A DNA stretch of 54,760 nt from Acetobacteraceae bacterium (GTDB taxonomy: Bacteria; Pseudomonadota; Alphaproteobacteria; Acetobacterales; Acetobacteraceae): positions 1-54,760 of the forward strand of contig CANJJS010000026.1 in the NCBI GenBank assembly GCA_947474705.1, in the 5' to 3' direction. The notes under the pieces were generated by a model. It was not told the origin of the DNA and searched no databases. It was given only the letters and a program-made list of their open reading frames with translations. Positions 18,055-26,630 of the stretch are shown here, piece by piece (within the stretch, counting starts at the first letter, position 1; each line of letters opens with the position of its first letter). Both the position numbers and the translations under genes were made by a program.

Positions 18055-19866
18055 ATGCCGCGTCTTTCTTCGCCCCAAGGCCCACGACGCCCGTCGAAAC
18101 CGCCGCCCGCCAGGGCCGACGGAGAAGCGCGGCGCGCGCCCGCCCGTTCGTGGGGCCGGACGCTGTCGCGCGCGATCGCCCGTCTCTTCATCTGGCTCTC
18201 CGTTCTGGGCCTGATCGCGGCCACGGCGGTCGTCGTTTGGGCCGCCTACGACCTACCGCGCCCTGAATCCGCCATGGACGCCACGCGGCGCCCGGCGCTG
18301 GTGGTGCAGGACCGCATGGGGCAGACGATCGCCACCTATGGCGATTTGGTCGGCGAACCCCTGCGCCTGGCCGATATGCCGCCGGAGTTACCGGCCGCGC
18401 TGGTCGCGGTGGAGGACCGGCGGTTCTGGTCCCATTGGGGCATCGACATCGTGGGGGTCACCCGCGCGATCTGGGTCGATGTGACCGTGGGGCGGCTGGC
18501 CCAAGGCGGGTCGTCGATCACGCAACAGGTCGCCAAGACGCTGTTTCTGACCAACGAGCGGACGTTCCGCCGAAAAATCCGGGAATTCCTGTTAACGATC
18601 TGGCTGGAACGCACCTTCTCCAAGAACGAAATTCTCGAAATCTACCTGAACCGGGTCTATCTCGGCGCCGGGACCTGGGGAGTGGACGCGGCGGCCCGCA
18701 TGTATTTCGGCGTCTCGGCGCGCAAGGTGAATCTCTGGCAAGCGGCGGTTCTGGCCGGGCTGCCACGGGCTCCGTCGCGGTTCAATCCCAGGACCAACCC
18801 CTCCGCCGCGGCGGCCCGCGCCAAGGAAGTTCTAACGGCGATGGCGGAAACCGGGGCGATCGCGCCGGAACGCGCCAAAACCGAGGCGGCGAAAATCGCC
18901 TTCCCCAACAGCGCCCGCCAGGCCGGCGCCTGGTTCGCCGACTGGGCCGCCGAACAGATCCAGGCCATCGTGCCGCCCGACCGGGACGCGGTCATTCGAA
19001 CAACCCTGGACCTGCGTCTGCAATTCGCGGTCGAAGCGGCGCTGAACAACATGCTCGACGGACCGGGCGCCGCCGCGCGGGCGGAACAGGGCGCGGTGGT
19101 GGTGCTTGACGCCGCGACCGGCGCGGTCCGGGCCATGGCCGGCGGGCGCGACTACCGCGAGAGCAACTTCAACCGCGCGGTCAACGCGCATCGCCAACCC
19201 GGTTCGGCGTTCAAGCCGTTCGTCTGGCTGACCGCCCTCGAAAATGGCATGACGCCCGCCGATACAATCGTCGACGCGCCGATCCGGATCGGCGATTGGC
19301 GACCTGAAAACTTCGAGCGCGATTATCGTGGCGAAATCACGCTGGACGAGGCGCTCGCGCATTCCGTCAACACGGTTTCGGTGCGGCTGATGCAGCGATT
19401 TGGCGGGCCACGGCCGGTCGCGGCAACCGCGGCGAGGTTGGGGATCTCCAGTCAGCTCCCGAAAGACGCGTCGCTGGCGCTGGGCACCGGGGAAGTCGGA
19501 CTTTTGGAGCTGACCGCGGCCTTCGCGCCGTTTTTTAACGGCGGATACCGGGTCGCGCCGTTCGCGGTTGGCCCGCGCGAACCACCCGAACAGGCGATCC
19601 GCCCAGAGCACGCGGCGATGATGCTGGATATGATGACCTCGGTCGTGTCGCGCGGAACCGGTAAAGCGGCCGCTGTCGCCGGGATCGCGGCCGCCGGCAA
19701 GACCGGCACGACGTCGGATTACCGGGACGCCTGGTTCGTCGGAGGCGCGAATGGCGCGATGATCGGCGTATGGATGGGCAATGACGGCAATACCCCGATG
19801 AAAAACGTCACCGGCGGAGGCCTCCCGGCGCGGTTATTCCGGGATATCGCGGCGGCCATGCGTTAA
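18055..19866 (+). CDS. Class A penicillin-binding protein (bifunctional transglycosylase/transpeptidase)
   Basis: 603 residues. A basic, Pro-rich cytoplasmic tail (1-42) is followed by a membrane anchor (43-65). The GT51 transglycosylase domain has VAVEDRRFWSHWGID (catalytic Glu120), GGSSITQQVAKTLFL and RKIREFLLTIWLER with EILEIYLNRVYLG. The transpeptidase domain has the active-site SxxK in QPGSAFKPF (S384, K387), SVN at 437-439, and KTGTTSDY near residue 560. It polymerises lipid II and crosslinks peptidoglycan on the outer face of the inner membrane. At about 600 residues it is a compact PBP1A/Pbp1b-like protein without the OB-fold or long C-terminal tail. Start at 18055 is divergent from the dehydrogenase gene, with 107 bp between. 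Confidence 0.95.
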   Translation: MPRLSSPQGPRRPSKPPPARADGEARRAPARSWGRTLSRAIARLFIWLSVLGLIAATAVVVWAAYDLPRPESAMDATRRPALVVQDRMGQTIATYGDLVGEPLRLADMPPELPAALVAVEDRRFWSHWGIDIVGVTRAIWVDVTVGRLAQGGSSITQQVAKTLFLTNERTFRRKIREFLLTIWLERTFSKNEILEIYLNRVYLGAGTWGVDAAARMYFGVSARKVNLWQAAVLAGLPRAPSRFNPRTNPSAAAARAKEVLTAMAETGAIAPERAKTEAAKIAFPNSARQAGAWFADWAAEQIQAIVPPDRDAVIRTTLDLRLQFAVEAALNNMLDGPGAAARAEQGAVVVLDAATGAVRAMAGGRDYRESNFNRAVNAHRQPGSAFKPFVWLTALENGMTPADTIVDAPIRIGDWRPENFERDYRGEITLDEALAHSVNTVSVRLMQRFGGPRPVAATAARLGISSQLPKDASLALGTGEVGLLELTAAFAPFFNGGYRVAPFAVGPREPPEQAIRPEHAAMMLDMMTSVVSRGTGKAAAVAGIAAAGKTGTTSDYRDAWFVGGANGAMIGVWMGNDGNTPMKNVTGGGLPARLFRDIAAAMR

Positions 19867-19946
19867 ACTGTGCCGGAACAGCGTTGAACTGGCCGGTCGA
19901 ATAAATCATATTCCCCCCAGATTTTTAAAGTTCCCTCTTCAGCGCG

Positions 19947-22385
19947 ATGACCCAACCGGACAGATACAAGGAATTGACACACGGCAACCGGCACCGCCCA
20001 GCATTTGGGGCGCTGTTGCTGGCGGTTGTCGCGATTCTGACGGCTCTGGGGTTCGCGCGCGTCCCGGCGGCGGCGAGAGTGGCCGAAGCCATGCCCCCGC
20101 AGGTGACTGTGACGGTTCACGACGGGATGCGGACCGCGACGTTCCTGGAAACCATCGACGACGCGGCGTTACGCGCGGCGATCCCCGACCTGATCGCGCG
20201 TGGCGTCGAAGCGGTCGTGTTACGGAAAGCGCCCATTCGCGACGTTCAGCCGCTCGCGAACATGGCAACGCTGCGGTCGCTGAACCTCAGCGGCACGCAG
20301 GTGCGCGATCTCGGCCCGCTCGCGGGGCTCACGGAACTACGAACTCTCAACCTCCAGTTTATCCCCGCGAGTAACTTCGCGCCGCTGACGGGGCTGATCA
20401 ATCTGCGGGTTCTTAACGCCGACGGAACCGAGCTTCAGGACCTTTCGCCGCTGGCGAGCATGACCGGCCTGAGGGATCTGTCGCTCTCGGTCACCAAGGT
20501 ACGGAGCCTGTCGCCTCTGGCCGCGTTGCGGGGGCTTGAGTCGCTGAATATCAACAGCACGCGCGTATCCGACCTCCGGCCGCTCGCGGGACTGGACGCG
20601 CTCCGAAGCGTGAGTTTGAACGGCACGAGCGTGGACGATCTGCAACCTTTGGCCGGGGCGATCTCCATGCGCCGGATCGACGCCGGGGGTACCAACGTCA
20701 GCGATGTCCGGCCGCTCGCGAAGATGCGGTCCCTCCAGTTCCTGAATCTGGAAGGCACGAAAGTGGCCGACGTGTCCGCGCTGGCGGGCCTGGCGGAGTT
20801 ACGGACCCTGGCACTGGCCGGCTCCCTGGTGGCGGTTCCCCCGCCGCCAAAAACCGGTGCCGTGGCGGAACCGCGCGTCACCCGGCCCGCGTCTGAGGCG
20901 GCCGATCCGGTTTTGTATTGGATCGATCAAACCAACCGTTCGATTCAGGCGGTCTCGGCCAGCCCGTTTCACGCCTCGCGCGCGCTCGCGCTGGAAAGCA
21001 TCGCGGTGCTGGACACAATTCGATCCATCAACGGTGCCCCGGCCTTCCTGGTGCGGCTACCCGCGCCGCGCGGCGGCCCGGCGGCGGCCGCGATTTCCGG
21101 TGCCGCGCACGCAGTTCTGACACGCGCTTTTCCGGAGCGTCGCGCCGAGCTGGATGCCGCGCTTGCCAGCATCCTGACGGGAACACCGAACGACACCGGC
21201 CGGGAAAATGCCGTCGCGTTCGGTAAGGCGGTGGGCGACAGCGTGTTCGCCGCCCGCGAGAACGACACTGGCGCCCAACGTCAGCCCAGCTTTGTCCGCG
21301 GCGCCGGCGGCACGCCGGGACGTTGGACACCAACCCCACCGGACTATCTCGCCCCCGCCGAGACCTCCTGGGCCACGCTCCGGCCGTTCGCGTTGATATC
21401 CCAAAACCAATTCCGTCCCCCCGGCCCGCCGCCTGTGGACTCCGCCGCATTCCGCGAAGCAAAGGCCTCGGTCCAGGCCCTGGGCGCCAAACGATCCACC
21501 GCCCGTACCGACGAACAAACGCAAATCGCGCTGTTCTGGGCCGACGGCCAGGGCACGTTCACACCGCCTGGACACTGGAACGCGATCGCCGCGGCCATGA
21601 TCGGACCATTGCGCCGCGGCGTCACCACGGAAGCGGAGGTTTTCAGGGAATTGAACATCGCCCTCGCCGATACCGCGATCGCCATCGCGGACGCCAAATA
21701 TACCTACGGGATGTGGCGCCCGGTCACCGCGATCCGGGCGGGCGACACCATCGACCGGCCGGTTCCGGATTGGACGCCATTGATCGAGACACCCAACCAT
21801 CCGAGCTATGTGTCCGGTCACGCGGCATTCAGTGCCGCCGCCGCCACCGTGCTCAGCGCCTGGTTTGGCACCCAGGCATTTGAATCGAGCAGCGCGGTTC
21901 CTGGCGGAGGCCCCCGAAATTTCACCAGCCTGCAACACGCCGCGGACGAAGCGGCGCGGAGCCGTCTTTACGGCGGCATCCATTTCGCCTTCGACAACAC
22001 CGATGGTTTGGCGCTTGGCCGCTCCGTCGGCGGTTGGGCCATGACGGCGTTCCGCCGGACTGTCGAAGAACGTGGGCCCACCATCATGCTCGATCCACCG
22101 GTCGTCGCGGGGGGCGCCCCCGCCTCGGCCGTTACCGGTTGCGCGCTGAATAATGTCGCGCCGTTAACCGCGTTAACGGTGCAGGTTCAGGATGGTGTCG
22201 CGTTCAGCGTGCCCGTCGACCATCGCGGCACGTTCGCGATACCGGCGACCGCGCTCAGCCCCCCCGGCAAACATCTGATCACCTTATCCGCCACCAGCAC
22301 CACGGGCCGTACCGGCGTGCTGCGCATGGAGGTCGAAACAAATAAGTCCGGCGACACGGTAGGGCCACCCGCCGTGGTGCATTGA
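19947..22385 (+). CDS. Leucine-rich-repeat / vanadium-dependent haloperoxidase-like fusion protein
   Basis: 812 residues, one uninterrupted frame. Residues 19-38 form a signal anchor or signal peptide. Residues 86-295 hold about nine 22-residue leucine-rich repeats of the SDS22/internalin type (LRSLNLSGTQVRDLGPLAGL and similar). Residues 320-705 are an all-helical PAP2/vanadium-haloperoxidase domain with all expected vanadate-pocket residues: K584 and R591 in KYTYGMWRP, S623-G624-H625 in PSYVSGHAAF, and R673 and H679 in SRLYGGIHFAFD. Residues 725-797 form a beta-rich tail. Family knowledge suggests oxidation of halide with hydrogen peroxide, or acid phosphatase activity; which one cannot be told. 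Export would put it in the periplasm or outside. The fusion of these two domains is unusual. Confidence 0.88.
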   Translation: MTQPDRYKELTHGNRHRPAFGALLLAVVAILTALGFARVPAAARVAEAMPPQVTVTVHDGMRTATFLETIDDAALRAAIPDLIARGVEAVVLRKAPIRDVQPLANMATLRSLNLSGTQVRDLGPLAGLTELRTLNLQFIPASNFAPLTGLINLRVLNADGTELQDLSPLASMTGLRDLSLSVTKVRSLSPLAALRGLESLNINSTRVSDLRPLAGLDALRSVSLNGTSVDDLQPLAGAISMRRIDAGGTNVSDVRPLAKMRSLQFLNLEGTKVADVSALAGLAELRTLALAGSLVAVPPPPKTGAVAEPRVTRPASEAADPVLYWIDQTNRSIQAVSASPFHASRALALESIAVLDTIRSINGAPAFLVRLPAPRGGPAAAAISGAAHAVLTRAFPERRAELDAALASILTGTPNDTGRENAVAFGKAVGDSVFAARENDTGAQRQPSFVRGAGGTPGRWTPTPPDYLAPAETSWATLRPFALISQNQFRPPGPPPVDSAAFREAKASVQALGAKRSTARTDEQTQIALFWADGQGTFTPPGHWNAIAAAMIGPLRRGVTTEAEVFRELNIALADTAIAIADAKYTYGMWRPVTAIRAGDTIDRPVPDWTPLIETPNHPSYVSGHAAFSAAAATVLSAWFGTQAFESSSAVPGGGPRNFTSLQHAADEAARSRLYGGIHFAFDNTDGLALGRSVGGWAMTAFRRTVEERGPTIMLDPPVVAGGAPASAVTGCALNNVAPLTALTVQVQDGVAFSVPVDHRGTFAIPATALSPPGKHLITLSATSTTGRTGVLRMEVETNKSGDTVGPPAVVH

Positions 22386-22421
22386 CCACGGCGTGGCGCG
22401 CGTCGCGCCGGCTGAACGGGA

Positions 22422-23204
22422 TCAGAACATCGGCCCCCGGTTCGCCGCGCCGCCATCAATCGTGATAATGGTACCGGTCGTGTAAGCCGAGATATCGGAC
22501 GCCAGAAACGCGACCATGACGCCGATTTCCTCCGGCGTGCCCGCGCGCCCCATTGGCAGCGGCTTCATCAGTTCTTCCCACCGGTTCTCGTCGCCCAAAC
22601 GGTCTTGCGCCCGTGTCTTCATGATCGTGACCAGGCGGTCCGTGGCGATCGCGCCGGGATTGATACCGACGACCCGCAGCCCATCGTCCCCGGCCGACCC
22701 ACCGAGGGCTTTCGTGAAGGCCATCAACGCGGCGTTACCGGTGGTTCCCGCGATGTAGGTCCGGTCCATCTTCTCCCCGGCCACGCCAAGCACATTGACG
22801 ATAACGCCGCGTTTGCGCGTCTTCATCTCCGCGTAGAAGCGGCGGCACATATTGATGTAGCCGAACACTTTCAGGTCCCACGCCTGCCGCCACCGGTCCT
22901 CCGCGATCGCCTGAAGATCGCCGGCGGGAATGGCACCGGCGTTGTTCACGAGGATGTCGATGTCCGGATGCTCGGCGGCCAGTTTGTCGACATTGGCGGA
23001 GTTGGACAGATCGTAATCGTGAACCCGAACGTTGACGTTCCAGCGGCTCATGATTTTCGCGCGCGCGGCTTCCAGATCGGCGGCGGTGCGCGAGACCAGG
23101 ATCAGGTTCACGCCTTCGGATGCCAGCGCTTCGGCGGCGGCAAGGCCGATACCTTTCGACGCGCCGGAGATCAACGCCGTGCGTCCGCGAAGGTTGAGTT
23201 CCAT
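22422..23204 (-). CDS. SDR family protein lacking the canonical Ser-Tyr-Lys triad
   Basis: 260-residue Rossmann-fold short-chain dehydrogenase/reductase. The cofactor motif GASKGIG is at 14-20, NNAG at 87-90, and the C-terminal NPG/EIG and ITIDGGAA features of classical SDRs are intact. The active site is changed: where YxxxK is expected (before AALMAFTKAL) the sequence is GTTGN (153-157), and the catalytic Ser position falls on VLGVAG. Y150 is nearby but out of register. It probably still binds NAD(P) but may have a different chemistry or a non-catalytic role. AGGAGATATCCC precedes the ATG. Neighbours are a haloperoxidase fusion (convergent) and the cupin gene downstream of its start; no pathway is evident. 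Confidence 0.9.
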   Translation of the reverse strand: MELNLRGRTALISGASKGIGLAAAEALASEGVNLILVSRTAADLEAARAKIMSRWNVNVRVHDYDLSNSANVDKLAAEHPDIDILVNNAGAIPAGDLQAIAEDRWRQAWDLKVFGYINMCRRFYAEMKTRKRGVIVNVLGVAGEKMDRTYIAGTTGNAALMAFTKALGGSAGDDGLRVVGINPGAIATDRLVTIMKTRAQDRLGDENRWEELMKPLPMGRAGTPEEIGVMVAFLASDISAYTTGTIITIDGGAANRGPMF

Positions 23205-23442
23205 GGGATATCTCCTGTGTCAGAATGTCGGATGGCGGTCGCGACCGGCTTGTGTTCCGCGCGACATCGGTTCGGGCGCGCCAGGCGCGGCGGTCCCTGG
23301 CTGGCCGCGCGAAGGCGGGGCCGCAGCGAGTCGATCACCCCGCACCCGCCAGCCCGGCCGCCCCCGAGGGAAAGCGGAGGCGTGGCGAGGGACAAGACAA
23401 ACGGGCCTCGAGTCGCCAGAACGGGCCGGCCGGGGTCTTCGG

Positions 23443-24183
23443 TCAGGTCAGTTCGACGGTCTTGAAATCGGCGGGCAGAACGATTTCCAGCAACTCCACG
23501 TCTGGTGAGTAATCGAGAACAGTGTGCTCCACGCCTGAGGGTTGAATCCAGCAGGACCCGGTCGACATCATCTGCACACCGTGACCCTCGAACTCGTTCT
23601 TGATCCAGCCTTTCAGCACATAGATCATTTGCAGTTCGACCTCATGCAGATGGCGTTTGCGAACTTCGTCGGTGCAGGGAGACAGAAGGCGGAGAACATG
23701 GGCCTGGCACAACCCGCCGGTCGCGGCGGCGACGCCCAGATCGCGATACAGGGCATAGGCGCGCAGTCCATCCGCCTTGAAGTCCGCTTCGTTCAGATGG
23801 CTGACCGTGAAGGATTGCGGGGTCCCGGCCTTGGTCTTTGGTGTCGCCGCTTTCCGGCTGGCTGGCACCGCGGGCCGGACCCGGAGCGCGGGCGGACGGC
23901 GGATAACCGGAACTCGCGCCGCGGCCTTTTTGGGCGTGGCGGCTTTCGCCACGGACGCACGTCCCGCGGCGGTGGATGTTTTCGTGCCGGCCTTCTTGGC
24001 CGGTGCCTTCCCGGATGCGGATATCGCGGCCGCCGCCCGTTTCTCGGCGGCTTTCTTGGCCGCGGCTCCTCCGGAGGGCGCCGCGGCATTTTTCTTCGCC
24101 ACGGCCGTCGCGGCTTTCTTCACACCGGTTTTGCTCGTGGCTTTTTGCGCGGCGCTTTTTTTGCCACTCACGGCTCTGGCCAT
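23443..24183 (-). CDS. Cupin-domain protein with histone-H1-like Lys/Ala-rich N-terminal tail
   Basis: 246 residues. The first 115 or so are a low-complexity basic tail with repeated KKAA, AKKAA and PKKAA units plus Arg/Pro-rich RVPVIRRPPALRVRP, like eukaryotic H1 tails and the bacterial AlgP/Hc1 type. The remainder (about 125-246) is a single cupin barrel: RKRHLHEVELQMIYVLKGWIK, then MSTGSCWIQPSGVEHTVLDYS and VELLEIVLP, giving the two cupin motifs with His and Glu metal-ligand candidates. The function is unknown. The tail suggests nucleic-acid or polyanion binding, while the cupin may sense or bind a small molecule. ATG 24183 is preceded by AGGGAGACCCGAAA. The gene has its own upstream region of 225 bp. 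Confidence 0.85.
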   Translation of the reverse strand: MARAVSGKKSAAQKATSKTGVKKAATAVAKKNAAAPSGGAAAKKAAEKRAAAAISASGKAPAKKAGTKTSTAAGRASVAKAATPKKAAARVPVIRRPPALRVRPAVPASRKAATPKTKAGTPQSFTVSHLNEADFKADGLRAYALYRDLGVAAATGGLCQAHVLRLLSPCTDEVRKRHLHEVELQMIYVLKGWIKNEFEGHGVQMMSTGSCWIQPSGVEHTVLDYSPDVELLEIVLPADFKTVELT

Positions 24184-24408
24184 TTTCGGGTCTCCCTTCG
24201 GATCGCTGGGGTCAGCGCGGTTTTGGATTATCCACGCAACGCGGCACTGCCTTCAAGAGGTGGAAACAAATGCGAGGGCGGACGGAAGCCAGCCATGCCG
24301 CGCCATGCATTTTCCGAGAGCGGCATGAAAAATCGCGTACCCGGGCCGGGCGCCGTCTGTTCAAAGGCGGGTCAACCCGGGGAACCGATGCGGCGGCGCG
24401 GTGGCCGT

Positions 24409-25362
24409 TCAGCGCGGCTTGCTGGCCGCGTCGATCTGCTGAATGGCCGCCGCGTCCAATTGGATATCCGCGGATTTCAATAATTCCGCGAGTTGTTCCC
24501 CGTTCGTCGCGCTGGCGATCGGCGCCGTCACGCTGGGCCTGGCCATCAACCACGCCATCGCGATCTGCCCAGGCTTCGCGTTGTAGCGTTTCGCCACATC
24601 GTCCAGCGCCGCGATCACGCCGAAACCGTAATCGTTGATGTATTTCTCGACGCGCGGTCCGCGGGTCCGCCCTTCCATGTCGGCTTTCGAACGGTACTTG
24701 CCCGTCAAGAAGCCACTGGCCAGCGAGTAGAAGCCGATCACGCCGACTTTTTCCTTCAGGCAGACATCTTCCAACGCGCCCTCGAACTCCTGGCGTTCCA
24801 CCAGGCTGTAGAGCGGTTGCAGGCTCTGATACCGCGGCAAGCCCTTTTCGGCGCTGAGCTTCAAAGCCTCGGCCAGACGCGGTGCGGAGTAGTTGGAAGC
24901 GCCGATCTCCCGCACCTTGCCCGCCTTGATCAGGTCGGCATAGGCGGACAACGTCTCCTCCAGCGGCGTTTCCGGATCGTCGCGATGCGACTGATAGAGG
25001 TCGATGTAATCCGTCTTCAACCGGCGCAGGGAGGCCTCCACCGCCTCCATCATATATTTCCGGGACAGGCCCTTCATGCCCGGCCCCATGTCCATGCCGA
25101 GCTTGGTGGCGATCACCACCTTGTCGCGCCCGCCACGCGCCTTTAGCCAGTTGCCGATGATCTCCTCGGACTCGCCACCCTTGTTGCCGGGATGCCAGCG
25201 CGAATACACGTCGGCCGAATCAATGAAATTAAACCCCGCCCCGACGAACCCATCCAACAGCTTGAACGAGGCGGCCTCATTGGCCGTCCAGCCGAAGACG
25301 TTGCCGCCAAACGTGATGGGATAAACATGCAGCGAGGATTGGCCGAGCTGGCGCTTTTCCAT
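24409..25362 (-). CDS. Aldo/keto reductase family oxidoreductase
   Basis: 317-residue TIM-barrel NADPH-dependent oxidoreductase. The catalytic tetrad is present: D48 and Y53 in FIDSADVYS, K87 in IATKLGMD, and H126 in LYQSHRDD. The TDYIDLYQSH and KVREIGASNYS segments and the C-terminal PGQIAMAWLMARPSVTAPIASA cofactor-binding region are typical of the AKR11/AKR12-like bacterial group. It reduces carbonyls of small aldehydes, sugars or similar; substrate not determinable. Start at 25362 opens directly with the conserved MEKRQLGQSSLHV and is preceded by GGAGAGCCAC. It stands alone, 226 bp from the cupin gene. Confidence 0.93.
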   Translation of the reverse strand: MEKRQLGQSSLHVYPITFGGNVFGWTANEAASFKLLDGFVGAGFNFIDSADVYSRWHPGNKGGESEEIIGNWLKARGGRDKVVIATKLGMDMGPGMKGLSRKYMMEAVEASLRRLKTDYIDLYQSHRDDPETPLEETLSAYADLIKAGKVREIGASNYSAPRLAEALKLSAEKGLPRYQSLQPLYSLVERQEFEGALEDVCLKEKVGVIGFYSLASGFLTGKYRSKADMEGRTRGPRVEKYINDYGFGVIAALDDVAKRYNAKPGQIAMAWLMARPSVTAPIASATNGEQLAELLKSADIQLDAAAIQQIDAASKPR

Positions 25363-25469
25363 GTGGCTCTCCGGTACGGTTCGAAAAAGCGGGGCCCAAC
25401 GGAGGCCCCGGACATCGGCTTCCTACCAGTGCGCGTCCATTGGAGCCAGATGCCGCCAGTGCCCGCGCG

Positions 25470-26396
25470 TCAGTCCGCCCGGCGCCGGCGATAGTAAGCG
25501 AGACCGAAGAACGCCGCGGCCAGAAGGGTCATCGATGCCTGTTCCGGGATACCCTCCGGCACCGGGTCGGGATTGAACGGGTCGCCGATCCGTCCGATTG
25601 CATAGTTATTGCACGGCACGGGCTCGCCCGGACCGCTTCCGACTGTGCCGACTCCGCCCCCGACGGCACCCCCATTTCCCGCGTCTCCACCGTTTCCCCC
25701 TCCAGGAAAGAAGCACAGGCCCGCGCTCAACATCGTGCCGGTGGCGTAAGACGAGATCGTGTAAAGAAAGCTCAACTGGCTGCCTGGATTCAGCACGACA
25801 CTGACGACGTCGTTATAAGCCGTCCAGTCATAACCGCCGTTCAGCACGCCCGCTGCCGACGCCGACGCCGACGCCGACGCCGGAAGCGGCGCGCCGCCGA
25901 TCGCCGGCCCAGTCAACCCAAAGGTCCGCGTCGAGCTGCCCGCGCCATTGGAGACCAAAGTCATGTCCGCTTTGAAGTCGAACGCCGTCACCGGCACCCC
26001 ACCATTGACCGTCAGCTCGATCCGCGCCTCCACCCCCACAGTTTGCATCCCAATCGCCGTGCTGGCCATGATCGTTCCGACCTGACCATGCGTGATCTCG
26101 AACGGCACCGTGACTGTCGCCGCGATCCCCGCGTCGTTGGTGAAAAATTGCTGATAGGTCGAATACCCGGCGATCGCGAACGTATTGACGCCCGACGAAC
26201 AGCTGCCGTTCGTTCCAACAGGGTATGTGTAAGTGTGACCAAAGAATGAGTTTGGCGCGACCGCCAGATTCGGGAGAACATCGGCCACAGAGGAGTCGCT
26301 GTAAGTGGTGGCCGCGCCGCCACCGGTCGATGCGGTCTGCGTCGCGAACACCGACGGCAAGACCGTCGCCGCCAAGGTGAAACACGCTGTCAACAC
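25470..26396 (-). CDS. PEP-CTERM-like exported protein
   Basis: 308 residues, Ser/Thr/Gly/Ala-rich with little charge. The C-terminus has the sorting pattern of PEP-CTERM proteins: VPEGIPEQAS, then a hydrophobic helix (MTLLAAAFFGLAYY) and a basic end RRRRAD. Such proteins are cut by an exosortase and delivered to the cell surface or biofilm matrix. Also visible are an ASASASASA run encoded by a 6-base tandem repeat around 25856-25880 and a Gly-rich linker. The start is uncertain: GTG 26396 is the only start codon after an in-frame stop, gives a hydrophobic leader lacking the usual basic residues, and has no clear ribosome-binding site. No exosortase gene is in the window. Confidence 0.72.
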   Translation of the reverse strand: MLTACFTLAATVLPSVFATQTASTGGGAATTYSDSSVADVLPNLAVAPNSFFGHTYTYPVGTNGSCSSGVNTFAIAGYSTYQQFFTNDAGIAATVTVPFEITHGQVGTIMASTAIGMQTVGVEARIELTVNGGVPVTAFDFKADMTLVSNGAGSSTRTFGLTGPAIGGAPLPASASASASAAGVLNGGYDWTAYNDVVSVVLNPGSQLSFLYTISSYATGTMLSAGLCFFPGGGNGGDAGNGGAVGGGVGTVGSGPGEPVPCNNYAIGRIGDPFNPDPVPEGIPEQASMTLLAAAFFGLAYYRRRRAD

Positions 26397-26575
26397 CGAT
26401 GTCAGGACGTAGCCCAGAAGGATCGTGGTCGTGACGATATCCCCACCAAATTGGCGAAAGTGTACCGTCCAGGCACCCGAGGGACAATCTTAATTTCGAC
26501 TCAATATTCTGAAAATGATTGGCGAACGACAATTTTCATACGGCAGGCCATGGGGACGATCGCCCCAGAAACGAA

Positions 26576-26607
26576 ACACGGCGCCTCGCATAAGCGAAGC
26601 GCCGTGT
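26576..26607 (-). terminator. Intrinsic terminator after D-aminoacylase gene
   Basis: ACACGGCGC and GCGCCGTGT (26576-26584 and 26599-26607) form a long stem extended by TCGC/GCGA with one mismatch. Read on the minus strand it is followed by TTTCGTTTC. It lies 24 bases after the stop of the gene at 26631. Confidence 0.75.
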
Positions 26608-26630
26608 AAAACCGTTTCTTCAGCCGCTGT

